This document shows positions 1 to 7,208 of a DNA stretch of 29,448 nt, piece after piece; position 1 is the first letter of the stretch, and the number at the start of each line of letters is the position of its first letter. Origin of the DNA: Vulcanimicrobiia bacterium (lineage in GTDB: Bacteria; Eremiobacterota; Eremiobacteria; Baltobacterales; Baltobacteraceae). The DNA lies in contig JAMXLG010000008.1 of NCBI GenBank assembly GCA_024281135.1, forward strand, positions 1 through 29,448, read 5' to 3'. The position numbers were made by a program, and so were the translations under genes. The notes under the pieces were generated by a model. That model was given only the letters and a program-made list of their open reading frames with translations. It was not told the DNA's origin and did not search any database.

Positions 1-286
1 ATCCGAAAATCGCCGATCCCTTCGGACAAAGATGTCCGCCGTTGATCGGACTCTCGGGATTGCCTTCGACGTCGAGCAACGTTCCATCGTCATCGACATA
101 GGCAAGCAAACTGCAACCGACGGCACAGTAACAACAGAGGCTCGTCACGGCTTTCGCGTTTGCGATGCGCCCTTTGAGCTGCTTCGTGCGCTCCGACGGA
201 ACGTTCGGCAGCATTCCGACGCGCTCGCGCAGTTCGATTTCTTCCGCCGATTCAGCGAGCCTCGTGAGATCAATCGTCGTTTTCAC
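1..286 (-). CDS. Formate dehydrogenase alpha subunit, N-terminus (partial)
   Basis: The 95 visible codons read from a GTG at 286 down to the window edge, where the gene is cut. Residues 51-58 are CCYCAVGC and residues 86-90 are LCPKG. Together they give C51-x2-C54-x3-C58-x28-C87, the [4Fe-4S] motif that opens the catalytic subunit of molybdenum/tungsten bis-MGD oxidoreductases. The stretch EGNPESPINGGHLCPKG is typical of formate dehydrogenase alpha subunits, which oxidise formate to CO2. An in-frame TGA directly precedes the GTG region, and GCGAGG lies about 9 bases upstream of the GTG. No twin-arginine signal is visible at the N-terminus, so a cytoplasmic site is possible. The gene lies downstream of an oxalate/formate-type carrier on the same strand, which supports a formate role. 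Another molybdopterin oxidoreductase cannot be excluded without the catalytic domain. Confidence 0.85.
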   Translation of the reverse strand, partial: MKTTIDLTRLAESAEEIELRERVGMLPNVPSERTKQLKGRIANAKAVTSLCCYCAVGCSLLAYVDDDGTLLDVEGNPESPINGGHLCPKGSAIFG

Positions 287-305
287 TCGAATGCGCCTCG
301 CTTTC

Positions 306-354
306 CAGTGTCATCCTGAGCTTGTCCCAGTGTCATCCTGAGCTTGTCGAAGGA
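306..354. repeat. Two tandem copies of a dispersed intergenic repeat
   Basis: Positions 306-327 and 328-354 are direct repeats of a unit starting CAGTGTCATCCTGAGCTTG with a 22-base period. The second copy carries the full ending GTCGAAGGA. The same core occurs at 10307-10331 and 16679-16706. All copies lie outside genes. Here the pair sits in the gap between the MFS carrier and the formate dehydrogenase gene. Confidence 0.85.
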
Positions 355-383
355 GGGGCCGCGAAGGCCCCCGGTTTCTAGGA

Positions 384-1730
384 CTATGCTGTTACGGGTT
401 CTGGTTCTCCGCTCGGTTTCTTCACGAAGAACGGAATAACCGAGGCAACGAGCAGCATGATCGCAACCGGAATCAATGCACCGGAATATTCTCCGGTGAC
501 ATCTTTGAATTTTGCGGCGATGAATGGGCCGACGATACCCGCGACGCCCCATGCCGTCAAAATCATGCCGTAATTTTGCCCCAAAAATTTCGTTCCGAAG
601 AAGTCGGCGTTGAACGAGGGCATGACGCCGAAGCCACCGCCGTAACAGAGCAGAACGATTGCGAAATAGATTCCCACAGCGACGAATCCGCCCGTGCGCG
701 CCATCAGGAAGAAAATGACTGCTTGAATCAGATACATCACGGTGTACGTCATGCCGCGTCCGAGCCGATCCGAGACCCAGCCCCAGAAGAAGCGGCCGAG
801 CCCGTTGAAGATCGCGAGCACGCCGTAGACTTGTCCGGCGAGCGCGGGCGATGCGCCCGTTTCCTCGGTATAGATCGGTGCGGCATTCGAGATGATCAAA
901 ATGCCTGCGGTGACGTTGAGAAACAGCAACAACCACAAACCGTAGAATTGCGGCATCTTCAGTACTTGGTCCGGCGAGTAGTTTACTGCACTCGTTATTG
1001 CTGCGGCGGGGTTCGTCGCTCCCGCAACGTTGTAGTTGTGAGGCGGATTGCGCAAAACCGTTGCGCAGAGCCCGCCGAGTATGATGAACACGATACCCGA
1101 GACTGCGAAGAGCATCATTAGTCCGTGCACCGAGCCCGGCGGCATCGGATATTTCGTCGGATCGAACGTTGTCCCGGCTTTGATGGCCGCGGCGCGCGCT
1201 GCAACGAATGCACCGGCGGGATGCGCTGCTGCCTGATACACGTTGAGGCGCGTGATGATTTGGTTGTACACGAATGCGCCGAGTCCGAAGCCCATCACGA
1301 CCATGCCGCTTCCGAAACCGCGACGATCGGGGAACCATTTCGTCACCATCGCAACGGGCGTAACGTATGCCATGCCGGTTCCAAAGCCGCCTAGCACGCC
1401 GTACGTAAGATACAGCCACCATTTGCCGAGGGCTTCCGTTCCGAAACCCGCAAGCGCGACGCCTAATCCCCACAGTATAGCGCCGACGATTGTGACCATG
1501 CGCGGTCCAACGCGATCTTGCCAACGGCCGCCGAAGACGGCACCGACGCCGAGGAAAAAGATCGCAAGCTCAAATGCGAGCGTTGCATCTTGCGTCGACC
1601 AGTGAAATCCGGCAATGAACGTATTAGTAAAGAGACTCCAAGAGTAAACCGTTCCTAGACACAGCATCACCACGACACCGGCAAGTGCAATGCCCCAGCG
1701 GCTTCCTGAGGCTGCGGGAGTAGTGTTCAT
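384..1730 (-). CDS. OFA family MFS transporter (oxalate/formate antiporter type)
   Basis: This 448-residue integral membrane protein has about 12 hydrophobic segments, the normal size for the major facilitator superfamily. The N-terminal segment GTVYSWSLF, the loop GGRWQDRVGPR (MFS motif A position between TM2 and TM3) and TYGVLGGFGTGMAYVTPVA are characteristic of the OFA subfamily, whose best-known member is the oxalate/formate exchanger OxlT. The second half repeats the pattern with GWVSDRLGRG. The ATG at 1730 is preceded by GGGGAG at 5-base spacing. The neighbouring downstream gene is a formate dehydrogenase, so formate or a related small carboxylate is a reasonable substrate. That is an inference: OFA members also carry other monocarboxylates, and I see no residue pattern that fixes the substrate. 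A strong palindrome lies just upstream of the ribosome-binding site. Confidence 0.88.
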   Translation of the reverse strand: MNTTPAASGSRWGIALAGVVVMLCLGTVYSWSLFTNTFIAGFHWSTQDATLAFELAIFFLGVGAVFGGRWQDRVGPRMVTIVGAILWGLGVALAGFGTEALGKWWLYLTYGVLGGFGTGMAYVTPVAMVTKWFPDRRGFGSGMVVMGFGLGAFVYNQIITRLNVYQAAAHPAGAFVAARAAAIKAGTTFDPTKYPMPPGSVHGLMMLFAVSGIVFIILGGLCATVLRNPPHNYNVAGATNPAAAITSAVNYSPDQVLKMPQFYGLWLLLFLNVTAGILIISNAAPIYTEETGASPALAGQVYGVLAIFNGLGRFFWGWVSDRLGRGMTYTVMYLIQAVIFFLMARTGGFVAVGIYFAIVLLCYGGGFGVMPSFNADFFGTKFLGQNYGMILTAWGVAGIVGPFIAAKFKDVTGEYSGALIPVAIMLLVASVIPFFVKKPSGEPEPVTA

Positions 1731-1745
1731 AGTTTCTCCCCTTGA

Positions 1746-1770
1746 GGGTTTGCGCGTTCAGCGCAAACCC
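1746..1770. promoter_or_regulatory. Perfect 10-bp inverted repeat in the MFS carrier leader
   Basis: GGGTTTGCGC (1746-1755) and GCGCAAACCC (1761-1770) are perfect reverse complements separated by the 5 bases GTTCA. The element ends 15 bases upstream of the carrier ATG at 1730, next to its GGGGAG site. It can be a DNA operator for a dimeric repressor or a hairpin in the 5' untranslated RNA. There is no T-run after the stem on the minus strand, so it does not look like an ordinary intrinsic terminator. Confidence 0.6.
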
Positions 1771-1857
1771 ATCACGTAAAGTGCAGCAGTTGTAAGTAGA
1801 GGCCTGGTCGGGTGCTTTGACTTATGGAACGTAGGTGCATGCTTGGTCCGCAACACT

Positions 1858-2031
1858 TTAATTTGGCATTTCGAACGTTGATGCAACAAACGTGAGTGCA
1901 ATAATGCCGACGAACGTTTCGGCCCGGTAGGCAGGCAGCAGAAACGCAGCGGCAATTGCGCATGCTACGCCCACCGGCGTCACCAACGAGCCGCCGGTGA
2001 TAAAGTCGTAAACTTCAGTGGCTACGCGCAT
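1858..2031 (-). CDS. Small hydrophobic protein of 57 residues
   Basis: This short frame starts at ATG 2031, inside the last codons of the upstream membrane-protein gene (17-base overlap), and ends at TAA 1858-1860. The product begins MRVATEVYDFITGG and has two hydrophobic stretches, about residues 17-35 and 39-53, ending in FEMPN. It could form a membrane hairpin or one long helix. Codon use resembles the neighbours, with GC-rich third positions. The overlap suggests translational coupling to the FTR1-like protein, so it may be a partner subunit. No clear Shine-Dalgarno sequence is present. I do not recognise the family. Confidence 0.55.
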   Translation of the reverse strand: MRVATEVYDFITGGSLVTPVGVACAIAAAFLLPAYRAETFVGIIALTFVASTFEMPN

Positions 2032-2740
2032 AAAATACTTTTCGCTGGACGGCGACGAGCACGAGGCTCAAGAGTGTGTAACCTGCTATGAACCCAAAGA
2101 GCGTCGCGTCTTCGAGCGGCCAGACAATGTGAGCACCTTCGCCCGTCCAGAAGGTACCGAGCGAAAGCAGCATCACGCCCACGACGCCTTTGAGCAGATT
2201 CTCGGGCACGCGCGAAAACGGTTTACGGAGCGCGATTGTTGCAATGACGACCAAGATAAGTGCAGCAATTGCGCCACCCGTCGACCATGCAACGAGCGCC
2301 GGCGTTGAGGCTGCGAAGGTGACGACGATCACAGCGACCTCGAGTCCTTCGACGAACACGCCCTGAAACGCGACCGCGAATCCGTAGCGCTCCTCGCGCT
2401 TAGCGCTCAGATGTTCGATTTGACGCTTGTAAATCGCGTCCTCATCATGCAACGCTTTGCGACCGGCATATCGCCAGACCGCTTTGCGCAGCCACCCGAT
2501 GCCGAAGAGAATCAAGAATGGGCCGACGATCAGTTCGAGACGCTGAAGATCGACCGCGTTCATGAGAATGGGCGTGCCGACGGCAACGAGGGCCGCGAGC
2601 GCGATCGTTGCCGCAAGCGTTCCGCCGATTGCCGCGCGCCAGCCTTGCGTAACAGCAACCGCGAGCACGATCGTAGCGGCTTCGATGAATTCAACCGCTG
2701 ACGCAAAGAACGTCGTCCCGGCGAGAACCCAAGGAGTCAT
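2015..2740 (-). CDS. FTR1-like (COG4280-type) integral membrane protein
   Basis: This 241-residue protein has about 6-7 membrane segments. Two acidic motifs sit at equivalent places in its halves: VEFIE at residues 16-20 and VEGLE at 130-134. Paired Glu-x2-Glu motifs within membrane helices are the hallmark of FTR1-type iron permeases (REGLE), and the architecture also fits the uncharacterised COG4280 membrane family. Between them lies a charged cytoplasmic loop at about residues 90-119. A divalent-cation transport role is therefore plausible but not shown. Its ATG overlaps the stop of the upstream phosphoesterase gene in an ATGA arrangement, and its own 3' end overlaps a 57-residue membrane protein gene, so the three are likely translated together. 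An AAGGAG-like site is not evident; coupling may replace it. Confidence 0.7.
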   Translation of the reverse strand: MTPWVLAGTTFFASAVEFIEAATIVLAVAVTQGWRAAIGGTLAATIALAALVAVGTPILMNAVDLQRLELIVGPFLILFGIGWLRKAVWRYAGRKALHDEDAIYKRQIEHLSAKREERYGFAVAFQGVFVEGLEVAVIVVTFAASTPALVAWSTGGAIAALILVVIATIALRKPFSRVPENLLKGVVGVMLLSLGTFWTGEGAHIVWPLEDATLFGFIAGYTLLSLVLVAVQRKVFYARSH

Positions 2741-4983
2741 CGTATCTCCTGCTTACCCGCGGCGTGAGCGAGTATATCGTTGAGCTTAGCATCATCGACG
2801 TCGTCGGCATGCGCGAAGTCCATCTTCGCGCTTTCGGCGGCGCCGTACGCCGTTTGCTTGTTTTTCACGGTATCGTCGATGCGTGGCGGAATCGCGTCGA
2901 ACGAAGCGAGCGACGGTTGCAGCGCGAACGCGTCGTACAGCGGCGGCGCAACCGCATCATAAATCGACATCGGCGGAAGACCGAGCAGCAGCTCAATCGT
3001 TCGAACGACTCCGGTGGTGCTGTAATGCGCGTGATGCGTCCCCGGCGCGGCGTACGGCGATGCGATGTAAAACGTCGTCCGTTGATCGTCGACGTGATCG
3101 GGACCGTTCTGCGAATCGTCTTCAATCGCGAAGATAGCGGTGCTCGACCAATACTTGGAATGCGAAACGATGTCGACGAGCCGCCCGAACGCGTGGTCGT
3201 TTTGCGCAACGAACGCCTGCGGCGTCAGCGTCCCGGGCTTTGTTCCTGAGGTGTGATCGTTCGGAAGACGCACGATCTCGAGCGGCGGAAGGTTGTCGTT
3301 TTTGACGTAGTTGTCAAACTCGTGCTTCCATTCATCGATGCGCGCTTCATCGCTCACTTGCAGATCGAACGGTGGATAGCGCTCGTCGATTTTTCCAGTG
3401 AGACCCGGCATGCTCGTCGTAACGAATCCCCCGCCGATCACCGCGTACGAGACGAACTCGCCGTAATCGCGAAAAACAACATCGCGCTTGTTTGCGTCGT
3501 CCCAGAGATAACCGTTGCGCGGAGTGCTTGCAACGGCGCCGTCTTCGAAATCGTAGAGATCGCGTCGACCGCCATAGTTCGGTGGCCAAAACCGTTCGAG
3601 ATAATCGTTCGCAAACGCCGCCGTCGACCAGTTGTGTCCGTTCGCGCTCACCTGCGCATCGGTGTACGTGTCATCGAAGATCCCGAAGCGGCGCGCAATC
3701 GCATGCTGATTCGGTGTAACGTTTTCGCCGAACCACGCGAGTTTCGGATCACCGTTGGCGCCCGGAAGATCGCCGAGCACTTGATCGTACGTGCGATTCT
3801 CTTTGATGATGTAGATGACGTGTTTGATCGGACCGCCGGAACGGATCACGGTTTGCGGCGGCGTCGGCTGCGGCGACGGAATGTTCGCGGTAACTTGGGC
3901 CGTGCTCTGCGCCGAAAACGCGCTGCGCGCGATCGAACGAACGGATCCCGTCAAGATCGCCGCAACATATCCGGGACCGTGTTTTGCCGTCGGATCGAAC
4001 TCCGGATTGGCATGCGATCCTTCACCTTTGCCGTCAACGACGTAGACATTACGGCTATCAACGGCGACGCCCGTCGGATACCACCCCGCGGGCACGCGCG
4101 CGACGACTTTGCCACCGCGAATTTCAGCCACGGCGTCTTCTGCGCCGAGCGAAACATAAAGCGTTCCATCAGCTGCCAACGCAAGCGCGTTCGGCGATGC
4201 ACCGGGACCTTGCGGCAGCCCAACGTTAATGCGCTGCATAATGCGATCCGTCGCGGTGTCGATAACGTCGATGGTATCCGCGTCGGCGCACGCTACGTAC
4301 AAGCGGCTCTGGTCTTTCGATAATGCTAACGCTGCGGGATGGAGATCGACCGGAATCGTAACCGGCGGTTCGATCGTCGGGTGGAGGCGGAGCCGTGCTT
4401 TTGTCACGGTCGACGCACCTTTGTCCGCGACGTACATGGCACTGCGCGTAATGACGACGGCGGCGGGATGTTGGCCGGTGCGAACCGTGAGCAGAGGCGT
4501 GCTCTGCGCGCGGTTCTGCAGCCGGTAAGCGTCCATCTCGTTGCGCGTATCACTCACGGCGGCTAGCATAGTGCCCGAAACTGCGAGGGCGCTGGCATAG
4601 GGGATGCCGTTTTCCAAGGAAACGATCGAGCTGCTCGCAACGTCGACCGAGAGGACCGCGTTCGTGCTTGCACCCGGTGCGAGAACCGTTGCATTGTCGA
4701 GCCACACAGGCGCGCCGAATGCATCTTTGACGGGGATCACGCGAATTGTTTGAAGATCAGCCGCGGCCAGAATGCGCACCGCAGGCGGATTGACTCCAGA
4801 TTCGATGATCGCCAGCTTCGAACCGTCAGGCGAAAGCGCAATGCCTTGCGGCATCGTGCCTGTGGTCGCAACGGTAGAGAGCGGCGCAGATATTCGCCAA
4901 CCCGTCGGGATCAATGTGGTCTGCATCGCCGTTGCGGCGAGCATTACGACGGCGAGTGCAGCAAGGGTGAGTACGCGACGCAT
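2737..4983 (-). CDS. Secreted YncE-like beta-propeller / phosphoesterase fusion
   Basis: This 748-residue protein has two parts. Residues 1-22 form a signal peptide (MRRVLTLAALAVVML). Residues about 35-345 hold YVTN/YncE-type propeller repeats, for example MPQGIALSPDGSKLAI, HPAALALSKDQSRLYVA and PTGVAVDSRNVYVVD. Residues about 386-700 form a phosphoesterase/alkaline-phosphatase-like domain (PF04185 type), with KENRTYD at 394-400, NDHT at 575-578 and EDDSQNGPDHVD at 621-632. The usual DAHR after the last motif reads DDQR here. It is likely a periplasmic or secreted metal-dependent phosphoesterase of unknown substrate. I chose ATG 4983 rather than upstream in-frame codons because it gives a clean signal peptide and has GGAGAG just upstream. 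The start shares one base with the stop of chrA (TAATG), and the stop overlaps the next gene (ATGA). Confidence 0.85.
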   Translation of the reverse strand: MRRVLTLAALAVVMLAATAMQTTLIPTGWRISAPLSTVATTGTMPQGIALSPDGSKLAIIESGVNPPAVRILAAADLQTIRVIPVKDAFGAPVWLDNATVLAPGASTNAVLSVDVASSSIVSLENGIPYASALAVSGTMLAAVSDTRNEMDAYRLQNRAQSTPLLTVRTGQHPAAVVITRSAMYVADKGASTVTKARLRLHPTIEPPVTIPVDLHPAALALSKDQSRLYVACADADTIDVIDTATDRIMQRINVGLPQGPGASPNALALAADGTLYVSLGAEDAVAEIRGGKVVARVPAGWYPTGVAVDSRNVYVVDGKGEGSHANPEFDPTAKHGPGYVAAILTGSVRSIARSAFSAQSTAQVTANIPSPQPTPPQTVIRSGGPIKHVIYIIKENRTYDQVLGDLPGANGDPKLAWFGENVTPNQHAIARRFGIFDDTYTDAQVSANGHNWSTAAFANDYLERFWPPNYGGRRDLYDFEDGAVASTPRNGYLWDDANKRDVVFRDYGEFVSYAVIGGGFVTTSMPGLTGKIDERYPPFDLQVSDEARIDEWKHEFDNYVKNDNLPPLEIVRLPNDHTSGTKPGTLTPQAFVAQNDHAFGRLVDIVSHSKYWSSTAIFAIEDDSQNGPDHVDDQRTTFYIASPYAAPGTHHAHYSTTGVVRTIELLLGLPPMSIYDAVAPPLYDAFALQPSLASFDAIPPRIDDTVKNKQTAYGAAESAKMDFAHADDVDDAKLNDILAHAAGKQEIR

Positions 4984-6152
4984 TATCTCTCCAAAACAAG
5001 ACCTGCGCATGCTCCGAGGATCACGACGATCCACGCGGGCACGCGCACGTAGTGAATCATAACAAATGCAACGAGCGCGGCGAGCCCGTCGCCCCACGTA
5101 TGTACCGCCGACGAAAAGATCGGATTGATGAAGGCCGCGATGAGCAGGCCGATCACGCCTGCGTTTGTCCCGGCAAGCGCTGCGCGAAAGCGTTCGTTCG
5201 ACGCTAGCGTTCGATAGAACGGCGCAATCGCAGTTAAAAGGAAAAAGGACGGCGCGAAGATTGCGACCGTTCCGAGAACCGCCCCTGGAACGCCGAGCGA
5301 TCCTTGAAATGCCGACGCGCCGACATACGATGAAATCGTGAAGAGCGGACCGGGCATCGCTTGTGCGGCAGCGTAGCCGGTGAGAATCCGTGCCGGCGAC
5401 ACAATCCCGGTTGTTGCCATTTGCGACACGAGCAAGGGCAACACGACGTGTCCACCGCCGAAGACCAGACTTCCGATGCGGAACAACGCATCGAAGAGGA
5501 TGCCCGGATGCGATCCGCTAGCGGCCCACACCCCGAGAATCACAAACATAAGGACGAACGCAATGCATGCGGCGACTCCGGCGCGCACCGATACGCGCAG
5601 GTTCAGCTTCGGCTCGCTCGTTTTCACCTTACCGAAGAGCACGAGCGCGCCGAACGCGGCGGCAAGCCCGATTGCAATGGGAGTGATAACCGGAATCGGA
5701 AGCGCGAGTACGAGCACCGCGACCGCGATCGCCAGCACTATACGCAAAATATCCGGTGCCAGCGTTGTTCTCATTGTCACGATTGCCGACGCAACGACGG
5801 CCGTTGCGACCAAGAGCAACCCATGAAGCCACCCGGCATGCGTGTCGACGCGCGGAAGAGCGAGCGCGAATGCGGTCATCAAGACCGCCGACGGAAGCGT
5901 GAAGCCGGCCCAGGCCGCGAAGGCTCCCGGAGGGCCCGCACGCAGCCAACCAATGAGCATGCCGGTTTGCGAACTCCCCGGACCGGGAAGCAATTGCGAG
6001 ACCGCAATGCATTCGGCGAACGTTTCATGATCGAGCCACTTCCGGTGCGCAACGAACTCGCGCTCGAAGTACCCGAGATGCGCGACGGGGCCGCCGAACG
6101 ACGTGCACCCGAGGCGAAGAAACGTCGCAAAAACGTCGAGTAAGCGCGGCAT
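4983..6152 (-). CDS. chrA: Chromate transporter, ChrA (CHR) family, two-domain form
   Basis: This 389-residue membrane protein contains the duplicated CHR domain. The first half has SFGGPVAHLGYFEREF near residues 18-33 and LLPGPGSSQTG near 54-64. The second half repeats these as VFGGGHVVLPLL (230-241) and AMPGPLF (266-271). This FGG/PGP duplication defines the long-chain CHR family. Characterised members export chromate from the cytoplasm using the proton-motive force; many genomic members have unknown physiological substrates. An in-frame TAG lies two codons upstream of ATG 6152, so this is the first possible start. The ribosome-binding site is weak. It is the first gene of the leftward cluster and shares a TAATG junction with the phosphoesterase gene. 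Confidence 0.9.
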   Translation of the reverse strand: MPRLLDVFATFLRLGCTSFGGPVAHLGYFEREFVAHRKWLDHETFAECIAVSQLLPGPGSSQTGMLIGWLRAGPPGAFAAWAGFTLPSAVLMTAFALALPRVDTHAGWLHGLLLVATAVVASAIVTMRTTLAPDILRIVLAIAVAVLVLALPIPVITPIAIGLAAAFGALVLFGKVKTSEPKLNLRVSVRAGVAACIAFVLMFVILGVWAASGSHPGILFDALFRIGSLVFGGGHVVLPLLVSQMATTGIVSPARILTGYAAAQAMPGPLFTISSYVGASAFQGSLGVPGAVLGTVAIFAPSFFLLTAIAPFYRTLASNERFRAALAGTNAGVIGLLIAAFINPIFSSAVHTWGDGLAALVAFVMIHYVRVPAWIVVILGACAGLVLER

Positions 6153-6244
6153 GCAGGGCTAGAGGTTATGCCGAAGCTGCAGCGGCAACCTTCGCCGGGG
6201 TTCACGCGTTCTAGGCACTGCGCGAGAAGTTAAGGAGAGTTAAC

Positions 6245-7192
6245 GTGGATCTTTCATCGATTACCGTGTTCGCAGGCGGCGACTTTCGCAAATACGAAGA
6301 CGCGAAGGTCGGATTGCTGACGCACGGACTTCAATACGGTACCGGGTGTTTCGAGGGAATCCGCGGCTACTGGGAAGCGGGCGATGAAGAACTCTATCTC
6401 GTGTTGCTGCGCGATCATTACGAACGCTTGAAACTCTCGGCAAAGATTCTAACCATGGAACTTCCGTACACGGTCGATGAGTTGATCGCGATCACGGTCG
6501 ATCTGGTGCAACGCAACGGCTTCCGTACGGACATCTACTTGCGTCCGTGCATTTTTAAATCGGCGGAAGACATTGGCGTACGGTTGCACGGCGTGCCGGA
6601 CTACTTCGCCATCATTCCGGTGCCGTTCACGAGCTATCTCGATACGTCGAAGGGATTGAACGTCTGCGTGAGCTCGTGGCGCCGAGCCGATGATACGTCC
6701 GCACCGCCGCGCGCGAAGATCACCGGACTCTACGTGAACTCCGCGCTCGCAAAGAGCGAGGCGATCGGCAATGGATACGACGAAGCGATTTTGTTGTCAC
6801 ACGACGGACACGTTTCCGAAGGTTCAGCCGAAAACGTGTTCCTTGTTCGCAACGGCACGCTCTACACGCCCGATCCCTCGCAGAACGTCCTCGAAGGATG
6901 CACGCGCCGTGCGATCATGCAAATCGCGCAAGAGCAATTCGGCATTCCGATCGTCGAGCGCTCCATCGACCGAGGCGAACTCTACACCGCTGACGAGGCG
7001 TTCTTCACCGGTACCGCGGCCGGTATTGCCTACATTCGCGCCGTCGACAAGCGCACCGTAGGCGACGGTGCGATGGGACCGATTTCCCGCAAGCTTTCGG
7101 ACTACTATCAGCGCGCTGTGCGCAATCAAGAGAGCGCATATGCAGGCTGGGTGACCGCGACGTACAGGAACCGGCAAAAAGCAGCGGTATAG
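6245..7192 (+). CDS. ilvE: Branched-chain amino acid aminotransferase (class IV)
   Basis: This 315-residue fold-type IV PLP enzyme transfers the amino group between glutamate and the keto acids of leucine, isoleucine and valine in the cytoplasm. The motifs are in order: HGLQYGTGCFEGIRGYW (27-43), YLRPCIFKS (98-106), AKITGLYVNSALAKSEA with the expected PLP lysine at K158, and VSEGSAENVFLV with E192 for the pyridine nitrogen. EGCTRRAI and FFTGTAAGI follow. The length is normal. The GTG at 6245 has AAGGAG at 6232-6237, a well-spaced site. The stop at 7190-7192 lies only 7 bases before the first Asp-box gene. The last codons (AAV-stop) and the flanking bases recur upstream of both other Asp-box copies, so this 3' end was carried along in the array duplication. 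Confidence 0.93.
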   Translation: MDLSSITVFAGGDFRKYEDAKVGLLTHGLQYGTGCFEGIRGYWEAGDEELYLVLLRDHYERLKLSAKILTMELPYTVDELIAITVDLVQRNGFRTDIYLRPCIFKSAEDIGVRLHGVPDYFAIIPVPFTSYLDTSKGLNVCVSSWRRADDTSAPPRAKITGLYVNSALAKSEAIGNGYDEAILLSHDGHVSEGSAENVFLVRNGTLYTPDPSQNVLEGCTRRAIMQIAQEQFGIPIVERSIDRGELYTADEAFFTGTAAGIAYIRAVDKRTVGDGAMGPISRKLSDYYQRAVRNQESAYAGWVTATYRNRQKAAV

Positions 7193-7208
7193 CGCTTGGA
7201 TGAAGCGC
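7166..7208 (+). repeat. Parental copy of 43-base leader block (ilvE 3' end to copy 1 start)
   Basis: This block runs from AGGAACC inside ilvE, across its TAG stop, to the third codon of Asp-box copy 1. It recurs at identical length at 10338-10380 (2 mismatches) and in diverged form at 13524-13566. GCGCTT (7192-7197) and AAGCGC (7203-7208) form a perfect 6-bp stem with the start codon in the 5-base loop. GGTATAGCG, 8-16 bases before the ATG, could serve as a -10-like element, but this is speculative. Confidence 0.8.

Noticed and set aside
283..1524. 413-residue minus-strand open frame overlapping the MFS carrier gene
   Set aside because: It is a frame-shifted shadow of the carrier on the same strand, with arginine-rich low-complexity sequence and an end running through the dispersed repeat.
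1746..1770. Molybdenum-cofactor riboswitch before the carrier/formate dehydrogenase unit
   Set aside because: Only a single simple hairpin is evident; the multi-helix conserved core expected of that riboswitch class was not found.
3253..4323. 356-residue plus-strand open frame opposite the phosphoesterase
   Set aside because: Its composition is an antisense reflection of the propeller repeats and it has no recognisable motif or ribosome-binding site.
6165..6220. Possible tRNA-like segment with GGGGTTCACGCG
   Set aside because: No consistent acceptor, D or anticodon arms could be formed around it.
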